This document shows, piece by piece, positions 45,540 through 57,943 of a stretch of DNA of 64,000 nucleotides; the first letter of the stretch is position 1, and the number at the start of each line of letters is the position of its first letter. The stretch comes from Nymphaea colorata (lineage: Eukaryota > Streptophyta > Magnoliopsida > Nymphaeales > Nymphaeaceae): contig NC_045144.1 in the NCBI RefSeq assembly GCF_008831285.2, forward strand, positions 434,001 to 498,000. The letters run 5' to 3'. A model generated the notes under the pieces. That model did not search any database. It was not told the DNA's origin and saw only the letters and a program-made list of their open reading frames with translations. Made by a program: the position numbers and the translations under genes.

Positions 45540-46330
45540 TGTAGAAACATGTTATATGTAAAAAATTTGTGTATATGGGTACATAATGACCAAAATATCC
45601 CTGTTTATAGTAGAAAAGGAACATTTTAAAAGGGTAAAAAAGGGTTATGAAAAAAATAAAAAGTGTAAAATAGACATAGTACGTCATTAAAAAATTCAGA
45701 AATAACCCAACCTTCATCTTTTTTCATATGATACTGTATACTTGTGGATCCACAGAAGTGTGCAGCAGCTCGATCTCATATCTCATATCGGGCATTGACC
45801 AGTTCCAAAGATTCAAGTGGCCCAAGAAGAAGAAAGAGGAGAGGGGGTTGGTGGAGGAGGAGAAAACTGAACTTTAGCCACCAGCGTTGTCATCGGATGT
45901 CGCTTGTCGATTTCTTCAATCGATGTGGCTTGAGTTTTCGACGCTGATGGTCAATGGCGAAGCTCTCTCTAAAGAACGTAGGTGACCTTAGACTTAATTT
46001 CTTGCTTAGGTGGGAATTTGAGATCCTTTTAATGATGTACGTGGGAGGCTATATATCTATATGATCCAATATATTGCATGCCTAAGGTCTGATTTGTACA
46101 GGTGAAAAGTGAAAAGTGGAAGGAAAGTGCCTCTAACATCACAAAGCACCCATCTAAATATGCTTTCTATATCAAAATTCTATCCCTCTATACATCTCAT
46201 TCTTACAGCCAAAACAATACCAAAAGCTGAATTTTTCATTATAACTCGTAACCATTGAAAGTTGATCAAACAAACTGATGGTCGCTAACATCATCTCTAA
46301 GAACTGATTGCCTTCTAACCAATACTTCTG
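45060..46330 (-). repeat. Segmental repeat family X, copy X4 (reverse, partial)
   Basis: Reverse counterpart of X1 3,840-5,340, ending at GAAGTGTTGGTTAGAAGGCA in X1 (3,860; here about 46,310). It includes a GA tract (45,275-45,314) and a (TA)n tract (45,497-45,537). A piece at 45,830-45,950 (GGAGGAGAAAACTGAACTTTAG) is shared with 26,060-26,130 and 61,205-61,275. Confidence 0.75.
45497..45537. repeat. (TA)n microsatellite
   Basis: Uninterrupted TA repeat of about 41 bp inside X4. Confidence 0.95.
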
Positions 46331-47399
46331 GCTCAAACCAGACGGTTGCTGTAATGCCCACGTTTTTCTTTCTCTTTTTCTTTATTATCACAAAAATTTT
46401 AATAAGAGTATAGGCTATAATTGGTAGATTCAATAACTGATAAAAATAGTTGAAACTGTCAACTATTCCATAAAGGGGGCAGTCATGGAAAGAAATGAAT
46501 GGGTTACCAAATATATACCTAGGTAGAAGTGGTAACTGAAAATATTAAAAGAAACTAAAGATGATTGAGTGCAGCTGAGAAGCCTTCCTGAGAAAAATCA
46601 TTTGGGGGTGTTGCTCACCATGTATTAGCCTTATTTAACCCCATACCTCAGGTTCCCATTTGCTGCAGCCATAGGGGTAAGGGTTCTAGCAGTTAGAAAT
46701 TAGGAAAAAGTGAGAGCTAACCCTTGTTTTCCTGCATCTTGGGGTGAAGATGAAGAGCAAAGAGGCACTGGTCCATGTGACTGTTATCCGCAGCTTGGAG
46801 GATCAAGAAAGCCAAGGAGCTAGGGTGCTGACAGTAAAAAATCAGGGGCTATACTGTTAGAGAGACCCTGGTAAGTGTTATATAGTTTCTTTTACAAATT
46901 ATCTACATAGGTAGGTATATATATACATAAAGCAAGGAGAATTCTACTTGGTGGGGCTGAAATTATACATGTAAATGAATGTTTTGATTGCAGCATAGAG
47001 CAATAAGGTATGGGAATACTCAGCTATGAGTGCAGCATGTAGCCCTTGTACCTTTGTTGCTTGTAAATATATATATGTATATATATATGCATGTTATAGT
47101 AGCGAATCTATGTATTTATGCACCTAGATATGAATAGATGTGTGAAGTGTTATATTCTGGAAATGATACACAACACTCTTAGTCTTAGACATCTCTGATT
47201 GCCTAAAAATAAATATATATATGCATGTATGAGGTGTAATTACCTGTGTGCAGAAAAATAAATGGGTATTTTTTGGGTAATACATGAGCTGTTTGTGACG
47301 GAATATATATAATGTGGTACTATGTTCATAATATAGCTATATGAAGCACAATGTGACACCCTTGTGCTGGAATTGTCCATAACATGTGTTTCTAGTTCC
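46331..47399. other. No gene recognised
   Basis: AT-rich with several (TA) and ATATATGCATG tracts (46,915-46,930; 47,067-47,092; 47,211-47,225). No second copy was seen in the window. 46,610-46,860 is GC-richer but has no recognisable domain. Confidence 0.45.
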
Positions 47400-48660
47400 A
47401 TGAAAGTCTAAGTATGCTGAAATTGATGGTATGTGCACATGAAAGTGATGGGAACCAGTTTGAACTGCTGAGGATTCTAGGCAACTCAATAAGAGGTAAA
47501 CTCTCTTTTAGCTCATCAATAGGTCTAGGTTTAATACATTCAGATCTGGACGACGACTTTAGCTAACTTAAATGTTTGAGGCAGTAAAAGAGGGACCACA
47601 ATGAGAGTATAAAAAATTTCTTTCGTAAAAAATAACATGTCTAGATATGATGACATGATTAGAGATTAGATTGTAACAAACACAGCCTTTATGACAGCTG
47701 CCATACCCAATGAAGACGCTGGTTTGAGCTTTGGGTTCTAGTTTTGAAGCACGTCTAGGCCAATTCAATGGATGGATGGTACAACCAAAGGTCCTTAGAT
47801 GACTATATTTGGGAACTTCACGTAAGAGTTCTTACGGTGCCATTGCAAGTCTGCAATAGGTAACCTGTTAATAAGATGAACAGCAGTTTTAAAAGCATCA
47901 AACCAAATTTTTTATGGCATATTGGCATGATAAATCATGGTGAGCCCCATTTCCACAAGATGCCTATGCTTCCTTTCAAATATCTCGTTCTACTAGGATG
48001 TGTAAGGGCAAGTTATCCATCGACGAATTCCTTGATTTTCAAGAAATGTGCAAATTCTTTGCTCATGAATTCTCCTCCTCCATCTGAATGGAAAATTTTA
48101 ATTTTTGTTTCAAGTTGACACTCTACTATGCTTAAAAAGGTTTTAAAACATGGAAGCGTATCACTTTTCTTCGACAAGGGAAAGATCCATGAGAAGTGAG
48201 AGTAGTCATCAACCATTAAGAAATAATACATGTACCCTTCTCGTGAAGCACATGGTGCTGGTGCCCAAATATCAACATGTAACACTTCAAGAGGTTTGGT
48301 CGTATGAAACTCAGCTTTAGAAAAATGAATTTTATGCATTTTTCCAAGCACACATGAAGAAGAAAGATCTAATTTATGTCTTTCATCAACAGAAATTAAA
48401 CCAGCAACATTCAACTAGTTTAACAACTGAACGTGAGCATGTCCTAGATGCCATAACTAAATGTTTGAGTAAGAATTTTGAGAATCCAAAGAAGTATTTG
48501 CAGTCCTTTATTGATCGTCATCTCCAATACTGATAGGATTGCTAGTAGAGTCCTTCCTTTCTCTCGTCCACCTATAGAGTCCTCCTTTCTCAAGCGGCCC
48601 TGTGTGAAGAATCTTGCCCGTCTGCATATTCTTAACAGTATAGCCATCTAGACAACCTCA
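47400..48660 (-). pseudogene. Ty1/copia element 3: pre-integrase and integrase relic
   Basis: On the minus strand: the end of the protease and pre-integrase region (about 48,640-48,430; LWHLGHAHVQLLN), the CVLGKMHKIHF knuckle, and the integrase core (48,414-48,013; LHVDIWAPAP with the first Asp, HSDGGGEF with the second). After a stop, ERKHRHLVEMGLTM carries the Glu region and KIWFDAFKTAVHLINRLP follows (about 47,980-47,850). The C-terminal part TSVFIGYGSCHKGCVCY ends near 47,568, and linker sequence runs to about 47,400. Gag, reverse transcriptase and LTRs are absent. It is clearly inactive. Confidence 0.92.
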
Positions 48661-50250
48661 TAGCCATCTAGACATCCTTTGTCTTTCTCACTCCTCTTTT
48701 TGGCTTATATTGTCATTTCTTTGCTGTTCTTAATTTGTAATTTGGAGGTTTTTTGTCATCCATTTTATAATTTTTTTTCATTTTATCTGTGAAAATTGGT
48801 TCAAATCAACCTATTTGAATCGTACCAGTTTGTTATCGGCCCGATATTTGATCAAATTATAATTGGCATGCAGAGTTCTATATTTTATTAAATAATCTTA
48901 TTCCTAGTCCCATGAGTTCTTTTCGGCGATTCCCTGGGCCTCCTATTTTACACCCCTACGCATGTCCAATGATATTGGATCGTGTAGGTCGGTGCAGGGT
49001 TGGAGTATTTTTTTTTTATAAAGAAGTGTATATTTTGGAATATTTACTTTTTCATAAACCCTTTTTGTCCTTCTAAAAGTCTTGTTTTTTTTACTTAGAC
49101 ATGTTATTTTGGTTATTAAGCACCCATATGCATAATTTTTCATGCATAAGACCATATAAGACACTAATTTTAGATCCGGCTTTCCATAATGCCCATGCCC
49201 ATGTGAGTAGAGTCAAATGTCCTTCAACTGGCATACATAGTGCTTCCAAGCTCCATCATTGCGCTAGTATAGCACATTGCTCTCGATCCAACCAGGTCGA
49301 CTGGAAACTGAAAGCATGTCATCGTCGTTTAAGAAAAGTCATTCCTGGGATTCAAAGAAAAGTCAGCCGAATTTTTCTCCTTTAACTGGCCCTTGCATCC
49401 AATTAAGACGAACCAATGCAATTAATTTCTGGTAACTAAAACTTACAAGCACAAATTGTTTTGTGTGGATAAAAACCATCACAGTGCATTTGCATTGACC
49501 AGTTGTTTGAGCACGGTCTTTTGAAAGCAGTTTTTAATTATACAAAATAACCACTCTACTGCAGAAGTAGCTGCCTGAAATGTATGAAGTTATTAACATG
49601 AACATAACTAAAGTTTGTGCGGCACCAGCCATCATGTAGCTCCACCACGGGACTTACCATGACACAAGATGATTCATTTGAATTTGAATGAACCTGCAAT
49701 TGTGGGTGACCTTATACAGAATAGGCTCTGCAACTAGGGAAGATCTCTATATTTTAATTTTAATTGGTTATGTCTTAATGCAAAATACAAGGTCGGCCGA
49801 ATGCTATTGGGCCCAGCTATGATTAATTACCAAATAAGAGCTTTATTAATTTGTCAGTCATCTGACCCAAATAATGTCAATGTTTAATTGACACCATATT
49901 TTTTTCGTTTAAGATTTAGAAAAAGAATTATAACAATCAATTATCAGATATTTCATGATTTTGTCATCTAGCTACCTCTAGCTTTGATAGTCATAGCACC
50001 AACTTCATCCACATTTTCTTTTCCCCGGCCCTGCAAATTAATCATCGTCAAAAACGTTTTCATAAAATTAGACCAAACTGATAGATATAAATTTCAAAAA
50101 AGTAACAAAGTATATTATTTTGCAAACATGTACGAAGGTTATTATAATGTACTGCTGAAGTTGAAAAAAAACAAAATCATTATCAATAGAATATTGATAA
50201 AAAAAACATACAAAGACAAAGAAAATAGTGCGTGAGCACCCCACCCCGGT
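48661..50250. repeat. Mosaic of repeat fragments
   Basis: 48,717-48,870 repeats 44,395-44,540. 48,895-49,260 follows copy B pieces 59,690-59,780 and 60,200-60,470 in the same orientation. 49,440-49,580 repeats 40,900-41,020. 49,640-50,045 is a reverse copy of family Z (21,120-21,350), including one exon-like acceptor unit. No gene candidate. Confidence 0.65.
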
Positions 50251-51949
50251 CGTCAGGAAGGGGATGTTCAAGTAATGTTGACAAAGTTACTCTTTGAAGT
50301 AGATTCATTACTTATTCTTTCTACTAAAAGGGATGGCAGCCTAACTCCCAGCAGAGTTTGCATCGAAAGTGACAAAGAAAATAGTGATGGTGTTCTTATG
50401 TCCGGGTGGTTTGAGAGATCGATTCGATCCTCCTTTGTACATTAAGTTGTGTTTGAGAGTTTGATGTATAGCATTAAAAGGTATGCTTTAAAAGATACTC
50501 AGCTTAAACAAACTAAAGATTTATGTAGCATGGATCTTAAATCCACGTATATTAACAATGATAGATTTAAGGTCGGACGGGGGGGAGTCTCGACCTGATC
50601 TGGTCCCTGGTCAAACAAATACAACTACAACAATAAAGACAAGCTAGTGGCAACGCCTTTTGTCGTTGCAAATAAGTTTATTGCCAACTCGCAAAAGACC
50701 AATAATCGTCCTTGCCCTTTCCAGTGTTGCCAAAAACTTTTTGCTTGCCTCAGATCACCTGCCTCCATTTTAGAAGTGCACGGACTGGTCATTCCCAGCT
50801 TTTATCTAATGACGTGCCCGTGTTGAGAAAACTTGACAAAACAATGTAAATATCAAAAATTTAGGTGGATAACGACAGATTCAGATTAGACATCCCTATC
50901 AAGTCTGAATTAAGAATGCATTTATAAAAGAAAGAATCATTAAAATTTACTTGTTTCCACCATTCCTCCCGTTCTACTTCAAACTTCCCAGCCATGGAAA
51001 AATGATGCATTTGATGTAATCAAAGCATGGGTTTCCTTCAACAATATTGGGTGGGCAGTAAGCTTCTTGATTTCAACATCAACTTCTGGCTACAAGATCC
51101 AAGATCAAAGAATTGATCAGTTTTCAGCACAAAGAAACTAACCAGCCTCAATCGATAGGACAAGCTTCTACAAGAGGAAGAAACTAATCTAGCAAGCACC
51201 TTAGAAAGGACAAGCTTCTGTGAATCAATCATGCCCATTGAGTCTAGATCTTGATTAATTCTCCGCTCCTTGCTAACTAGTTCAGATCTGATGAGATGAC
51301 TCAGATCTTCTCTAGAAGAGAAATTAACTCATGATCAACTAAGTCAAAACCAGATTCATGCCATCAAGGGACAAAATGCAAGTTCCGACTAAAATTGACT
51401 TGATACTGATAAACTACAAAGAAAAGGAGGAAATTCGGAAATTCAAAATGTTGCAGTCTTAAGATATTAGAAGCAAAGTAGTTTACAAACCAAATCATGA
51501 GAATATATATTGACCCGACACGCGTGGGTGCCGTGGTCGACACCTTCGGCATGGTTAGCTGCCCTGCTGCTGCAGCAATGGCCCCTATCTCGTCTTCAGC
51601 CACACTGCTGGCTGGCCTCGGCATGGTTTACTTGAAAACTCTCCAATCTCCAAATTCATCTTCAAAACAAGTTCAAGTCACTTATTTAAAATGAATTTTG
51701 GTTCTGGAATCCAAAATCTCAATGCACAAGCATATAGGATTTGCATCAATAACTCGTGCATGATGCAAGTGATCCTTCGTCCTTGGTCCAATTACCCCTG
51801 TTAAAGGTGGCAGGAATGGTTGGACCTTGTACCGACGGTGGATCCCTTTCTCTTGAAATATTTTTTCAAAACCTCAATTTTTAAAGAACTTTGCTGATTC
51901 GCATTTCGACCCCCTTTGAGAAAGGGGTGGGGTGCGAACAGTACTCGGC
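50251..51949. other. No gene recognised; small GC-rich island
   Basis: 50,640-50,740 contains transposon-like words (GGCAACGCC, GTCGTTGC, TTGCCAAC). 51,510-51,640 is a GC-rich island open on both strands (minus frame 51,364-51,624, plus 51,497-51,694), alanine-rich, with no recognised domain. Around 51,905-51,940 the CCCCCTTTGAGAAAGGGG phrase can form a hairpin. The minus frame 51,038-51,238 has no known family. Confidence 0.4.
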
Positions 51950-52883
51950 TTATTGCTCACCCTTTTGTACAACCCAATAATTTCAAACAATGAGCCATCT
52001 ATGAGGCCAATTGTATTTTTGTGTCTTATTTCTTTGAGCTTAACAGTTTGCACATTGTTTAATCTATGTTCCATTTCCTATAAAATTACTTGGGGGTGCT
52101 AGTTTAACTAATTTCTCTCTCCCACTCGGCAGCACAAACTACTATTTAAAATAAGAATAAAACATGTAATTCCCATCTCGTTTCCTCTCTCCCTCTCTTT
52201 GTCTCTATCTCTACATGCAAGAGAACTCAAAGGGCATGCGCTGTCACTTTGTTTCTTTCTTCCACCACATTTCACTTTCAGTGGAAGACAAGCCAAAAAA
52301 AAAGGAGCCACCCTGTTGAATAGAACCATTAATATACATTATATGACAGTTCAGTCATCCTTGATATTAAAGTTGCAGACTTGGTGGCAGAGACGCAGAC
52401 TTAAGAGGTGGAATAAAAAGGCTCAAATCAAAATACGTATGTGAAGTTGGAAGATTGTGTTTCCCATGGCAATATGGTGGCTATGGAAGAACAGGAATTA
52501 TGAACACCATGACAACCAGAAAAAATCCAAATCTGTTACATCAGAAGCAATTGATGTCTTTTTTATAGGACTTACCAAGTGCTAAATATGACTCCTCTAG
52601 CAAAATAACAAGTTTCCACTACTTTTCATCCTTTTTCATGTAGGAAGTCTCTCACGTATATCACCAACTTTAACACAAATCAGCATCAACCACAAAAGCA
52701 TGTAGAAAACTGATATGCTAATGACACCACATTTGAAAGACGCCCTGCCTTGATTGACCAACTTCCTTCCCTATTTTAAAGATACTCATAGTACCTACAC
52801 CACGGTCCTCATGAATCTTCATGATCGTCGATCAACACTAGCTATTGCCAGTAGGAATTCCCATCTTTCTGTTTGCTCTCGCT

Positions 52884-52926
<43 letters not shown>

Positions 52927-53080
52927 GACATGCATAAGAACTGAAAAGGCATAGAGCTGTCATGTTATTTCATTCTTCCACCACACTTTCACTTTTAGTG
53001 ATGGAGAAGTCAAAAAAAGGTGAACCATCCTGTTGAATTGAAATGATTAATTTACATGAAGGACTTTGTCAATCGTTCAT
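51950..53080 (+). repeat. Partial family Y copy (Y-E)
   Basis: It matches copy A 24,050-24,900 and, like Y-D, carries the segment of about 190 bp twice (52,150-52,345 and 52,870-53,060). A long CT tract is at 52,876-52,925. Sequence similarity to A drops past about 53,070. Confidence 0.75.
52876..52925. repeat. (CT)n microsatellite within Y-E
   Basis: About 50 bp of CT repeat. Matching but shorter tracts occur in the other Y copies. Confidence 0.95.
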
Positions 53081-56016
53081 GTTGTTAATTGTTCATGTTT
53101 GAGATGATGTTCACGCAGTAAACAATTTTTTTAACTAATATGCAAATAAACAATAAGAATGAGCGTTTGGGTTGGAATTTCTTCATTATTATGTTGATAT
53201 TGATGTTAGGATTTGTCCAACCTGAAAAAGCCCTTCAGTGTACATGTTAAAAAATGCATCTTCCTGAAATCACCCGAATATGGATCCCCATAAGAGCTTT
53301 TTTATGTTCCCTCCATTTCCTTGCAATAGATGAAATGATTATTATTTATGCTCACGTATAAAAATATTTGGATTCATGTTTCCAAAAGAATTTTGAAAGC
53401 AAGAACCATCTTCAATGAGGCTTCGGAAACTTAATTTAGCCTCTGCATGAGCCCAAGTTCCTCATTGACTTACATAGAAAAACCGAAGTCAGATATTTTT
53501 CAAGTTATTTCTTGATTTCAACATTCATAAAGGCATATGTGTATATACGTGTCATATACTTATACATACACATAATTACCTCTCTTTGTCTTCTTTTCCC
53601 TATAGTTTAACATTTTCGTTTACAATTTTTTATATACGTATACATATAAATGAATTTATATGTGCATTTCATTTTCTCTCTCTAAAATCTCTCTCTCTAA
53701 AAAAAACTTCTTCTACCAACATACACATAATTATCTCTCTTTGTCTTCTTTTCCCTATAGTTTAACATTTTCTTTTACAATTTTTTATATACGTATACAT
53801 ATAAATGAATTTATATGTGCATTTTATTTTCTCTCTCTAAAATCTCTCTCTCTAAAAAAAATCTTCTTCTACCTCTCTCTTTCTTTTAGATTTAAAATCT
53901 TTCTTTTATAAGTTTTCACATATGTATACATGTGACTATATATATGCATACATATATGCACCTCTCTCTTTTAAAAATTAAGACATTACTAAGAATCATT
54001 TCTTCTCTATTTTCTTTTCATTTCTTTCAATTTTTTCAAACACATTTTCTCAAACATTTCAAACACATTTTCTCAAACACCTCTTCCCTAAGGTCTAGGA
54101 TTTTAATATTTGTTTATCAACTTCATTGAGACCAAAACTCAATTAATGATCTAATATTAGAATCATGCTTGATAGTCTACAACCTCATTCCATTTTCAAA
54201 AATTGTCTCTCTTCATAAGAATATTGAAGACAATTATGTAAATAAAAGTGGGAAACTTACATGTATGTGATGGTAAAAATGCTTTTAGATAAATGTTATA
54301 GTAGGAATGAAGGATTTGCTTCCAATTATATAAGTTCAATCCATTCATACATTCACATGCACTTGGGAAATTCACAAATAATCACATGCATTTCTCTAAA
54401 AGAATTTAAGTAACATGAAATGAAGCTCTAGCGATGTAATACCGAATTAGAGGAAAATCTTAAATTTACTTAAGTTCTTAAGAGGACACTAAATCAACAG
54501 TAAAAATGATCTTTAAAATACCCATATTATCTTCCATAGGTTTCCAAATAATATTTGCAAAGATTTCTCAATTCAAAATCTCTCAAATCAAAATGGATTA
54601 TGCTCTTAAATGATTCTATAAAACTTTCTCAAAAATTTGAAACATCAAATCTTCAACATTTTCTCCAAACACCACACCATATTTAGAATGAAAAGAATTT
54701 TAAGCAAAAGTGAAATGCATCAAAAATAAGTATAGCCATTGGATTGGTTATCCTCATAAACATCCCGAGAACAATCAATCTTCATACAGACGGGTGATTC
54801 CCTCTCTCTCATTTCAAAAATAAAATTTTATATTGCTGAAGCAATTCAAAAATCAAAGTAAATTTTGGGAATGCAAACATATCAACAAATTCCTCTCCTC
54901 ATCAACACTGATCTTAGAGATTTAGTATATGAAATTTGAAAACTTCGGCATAGAACCACCCTATCGCTTACTTCCTTGAAAAGTTTTTACAGAAATTATA
55001 ATACAAACTTTTTCATGTTGATTGAAAATGGATTGTCTTGGATCAAGGTGGCCAATTGAGTGATGTGTAGGTTTCAATCCCCTGCCTCATGCTTTCCATG
55101 TCATGTTAATTGTTTTTTCTTTTATTAAGACAAAGGAAAATGGATAAAGAAAATTGACAATCTAAGATAACATAAGAAAAAATGGTGAAAAACGATCCCC
55201 ATCTCTAGGTTCAGAGAATGCCTGACAATCCCCATAGATCTTCTCTTGTGCAAAATGATCGCAGTGTTATTGTGCAAGAAAGAGATCAGCTCTTTGCAGG
55301 GAGAGAAACACTATGATTAAACATTTGCATGAATAGATTGTTTCTGGTTGCAAGGCTTCAAATCGACCTATTTGGAGAATGATCATCTGGTAAGTAGAAG
55401 AAGAATAGAGGAGGATTATCCATCTCTTTCTACCAAATTAATCCATTGAGCAGCAGCAGGGGATGATTGTGCGACTCTTTTTTGCTCGTTTTTAATTACT
55501 ATGAATCTTCAACCTCAAAATAGACATTTACTCTCCACATGCACCTACTACAAGCTTGACAGTGGACAACAGGTTGGGGGGCAGATAGGGGATGAAGAGT
55601 GATGGTGGTGCACTGTGGGTTGTGGTGAGGGCTTGGAGGCTGCTGGTTGGGGTAGAAGAGATGATGCCATTCAGACTGCAAGTTGGGTCACTGATGGGGA
55701 AGGTAGAGACCCTGCACGATGCGGTGGGCATGTTGGGTTTGTGCAATGAGGTGATGGCGTTGGCATTAAATGGCTTCTTGGTCGAGCAATCGAGAATGAG
55801 AGATAGACACTTTTAGTGGGAAATCTTTGGGTTCATTGTGGAAGGAAAGAGCACACGATCTGGCATTCTCTGAACCAAGAAGGAGGAGGAGAGGTAAAAG
55901 TGACAAAGCGAGATTGATAGATAAAGAGGGTCGACAGATTGTGAGAGAGAAAGAGGGAAACGGATAAAGAAAGGTTGAAATCTGTTACATCAGAAGAGGA
56001 ATTATGAATTTCATGA
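53081..56016. other. AT-rich spacer, no gene recognised
   Basis: Mostly AT-rich single-copy-looking sequence. 55,500-55,850 is GC-richer and open on both strands (plus 55,592-55,816; minus 55,528-55,746). No family is recognised and the two strands cannot be told apart. 55,975-56,016 carries a phrase (CTGTTACATCAGAAG) also found in family Y copies (52,536; 58,913), so copia element 4 may have landed beside a Y scrap. Confidence 0.45.
53567..53873 (+). repeat. 155-bp tandem duplication
   Basis: 53,567-53,721 is repeated at 53,722-53,873 with only a few differences. The unit includes CTTTGTCTTCTTTTCCCTAT, TATACGTATACATATAAATG and a CTCTCTAAAATCTCTCTC run. It makes the plus frame 53,660-53,911 look longer than chance; that frame is not a gene. 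Confidence 0.95.
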
Positions 56017-56366
56017 TGTTGAAAGTGGGTGTTACATCTAGCGCAGCATGCTCAATGGATCATTCTCATTCTTGCCTTATTGAAATCGATTTGAACATTG
56101 GAAAAATTGCTGCAATATACGTTACTGACATTCTTTCCTCGATAATTTTGAGTTTTGTATGTAAAGTGTACCAATGATCGTATGCATTGTCTTTTGCTTT
56201 CCTCATGTATCGTATATATACTTGTAAAGCAAAGAAAGAAAATAAGGAAACAGGGAAAATCAAAGGAGCAACTGCTCTAGCATTCATCGTGGATGTATGT
56301 CTATGGACTGAACCACATAAAAATCAGTGTTCGTTTCTTGGTTCTCTTTCTTTATCCATTTCAACA
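56017..56366 (+). mobile_element. 5' LTR of copia element 4
   Basis: The 350-bp segment starts with TGTTGAA (56,017-56,023) and ends with TTCAACA (56,360-56,366), perfect 7-bp inverted termini of the TG...CA type. A TATA box (TATATATA, about 56,211-56,218) lies in the middle. The PBS follows immediately at 56,367. The 3' LTR is absent because the element is cut at 57,943, so insertion age cannot be read from LTR divergence. Confidence 0.88.
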
Positions 56367-56378
56367 TGGTATCAGAGC
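56367..56378 (+). other. Primer-binding site for initiator tRNA-Met
   Basis: TGGTATCAGAGC, the sequence complementary to the 3' end of plant initiator methionine tRNA used to prime minus-strand cDNA. It abuts the LTR end directly. This firmly places the LTR boundary and orientation. Confidence 0.93.
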
Positions 56379-56440
56379 ATTGACTTTCATTCTTGGCACA
56401 TTTTGCTTATCTCCTGGTGCTTGATCTTGCTCATTTCATC

Positions 56441-57943
56441 ATGACAGAAGACTCAAGCTTTGGAACCACCAGCAAAGTGGTGGAAGAAATTATCGTGCAG
56501 GAGCAACCAAGCCCTGCAAACAAAATTACTTCTGTACTTTTAATTGGCAGCGACTATTTAGCTTGGTCCAAATTTGTGATGCTCTATTTGAGTGGCACAA
56601 GCAAGCTGAATTTTGTTACTGAAGATCTTCCAAAACCTGCTGAAACAGATCCAACTTACAGAGAATGGCGATCCACCAATCATCTCATAATGTCTTGGTT
56701 GATTAACTCTATGGTGCCTAAGGTCACTCAAGGATTTTACTTCGCAGAAACTGCTCACCAAATTTGGAGGAAGGTGAAGGAACCATATAGTGAGAAAAAT
56801 GACATTGCTCATATGTATCAACTCTCTCAAGTCATTTGGGATCTTAAGAAGCAAAACAAAAATTTCAGCAATCTCCTAGGCAACATACAAGGTATGTGGG
56901 ATGAACTTGACTATCTTATGGATATGTCTGCTACTCTTTGATCCAGAGAAAAAAAACGTGAACAACAGAAATTTTTTGTACTTCTTGTGACTCTTGGCCC
57001 AGAGTATGAACCCATCCGAAGCCAGATTTTAATGTCCCTGGAACTTCGTTCTCTTCCCACTGTTTGTTCTATTCTTATAAGAGATGAATCTAGAAAAAAG
57101 GTAATGCTTCAAAATTTTGATCCTCCAAAGGACAACTCGGTAATGTAGAATAGGTTGCTTCTATGGAGTTGAAAAAACAGTGAAAACAAGTGGAAGAACT
57201 GTCCACGACGATTATGTTCTCATTGTAAAAAGGAAAGGTGTTGGTTCCTCCATGAAAAACCAACCACCATGAGGCCAAAAAAAAAAAGAAAAAAAGAAAA
57301 AGAAAGCACCACTGCCGTAGCCAAAGTTACAGCCAAAACTTTGGATACTTCGGATCTTACTCAGCTGCTGGAAAAAATAAGTGAACTACTTAAAAATGTC
57401 AAGGATCATCATGGTAAAGAGCAGAAAAATGCTACTGCAACATCAACAAGTGTTACCGGTAATGCTCTTATTTCCCTCAAGTCTGATTATTGGATAATCG
57501 ATTCTAGAGCTAGTGATCATATGTCTATGAACTGCCATAACCTTAGTAATTATTCTTCAATGCCTAGAAAAAAAATCATGTTACTGCGAATGGCTCCTCA
57601 ATGCTTGTTCAAGGAGAAGAGTTAGATTTTCATAGAAATGGTGTTAAATCTAAAGTGCTTTATGTGCCTGATCTCTCAAGTAACTTGTTGTCCGTTTCAA
57701 AAATTGTTAAAGATTTAAATTGCCAAGTTATTTTCTCCCCCACTAACAATGTATTGCAGGACCCTATATCAAAGTGGAAGATTGGTGTGGAAACTCAAGA
57801 AAACGGGCTATATGTACTGAAAATTAATGAATGTGCCTTGACTCCCCAAATCAATCGAGAGGGGGACTTTGGCACCAGAGACTTAGCCACCCATCATGTC
57901 ATGCCTTGAATATTTTATTATCAAATTTGAATTATAACTGACA
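56441..57943 (+). pseudogene. Copia element 4: gag, protease and pre-integrase, broken and truncated
   Basis: The likely start is the ATG at 56,441 (MTEDSSFG), 63 bp after the PBS; the upstream ATG at 56,393 lies in the leader. A UBN2-type Gag follows: YLAWSKFVMLYLSG near residue 43, then EWRSTNHLIMSWLINSM, to a premature TGA at 56,939-56,941 (166 codons). The same frame resumes with more stops. It contains a damaged zinc knuckle (CSHCKKERCWFLHEK, near 57,215) and the protease active site as DSRAS (57,500-57,514) instead of DSGAS. Pre-integrase sequence VLYVPDLSSNLLSVSKI (57,655-57,705) lies in a second frame and WHQRLSHPS (57,870-57,896) in a third. Homology ends abruptly at 57,943 where repeat copy B starts. 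Integrase, RT and RNase H are gone. Confidence 0.93.

Noticed and set aside
51364-51694. Alanine-rich GC island as a host gene exon
   Set aside because: Frames are open on both strands, no splice context was clear and no family was recognised. It is kept only as a composition anomaly.
53660-53911. 83-codon Ser/Leu/Phe-rich frame
   Set aside because: It is produced by the 155-bp tandem duplication of CT-rich DNA; composition explains it.
55499-55816. Overlapping plus and minus frames as a small gene
   Set aside because: Both strands are open because of higher GC content. I recognise no domain and cannot choose a strand.
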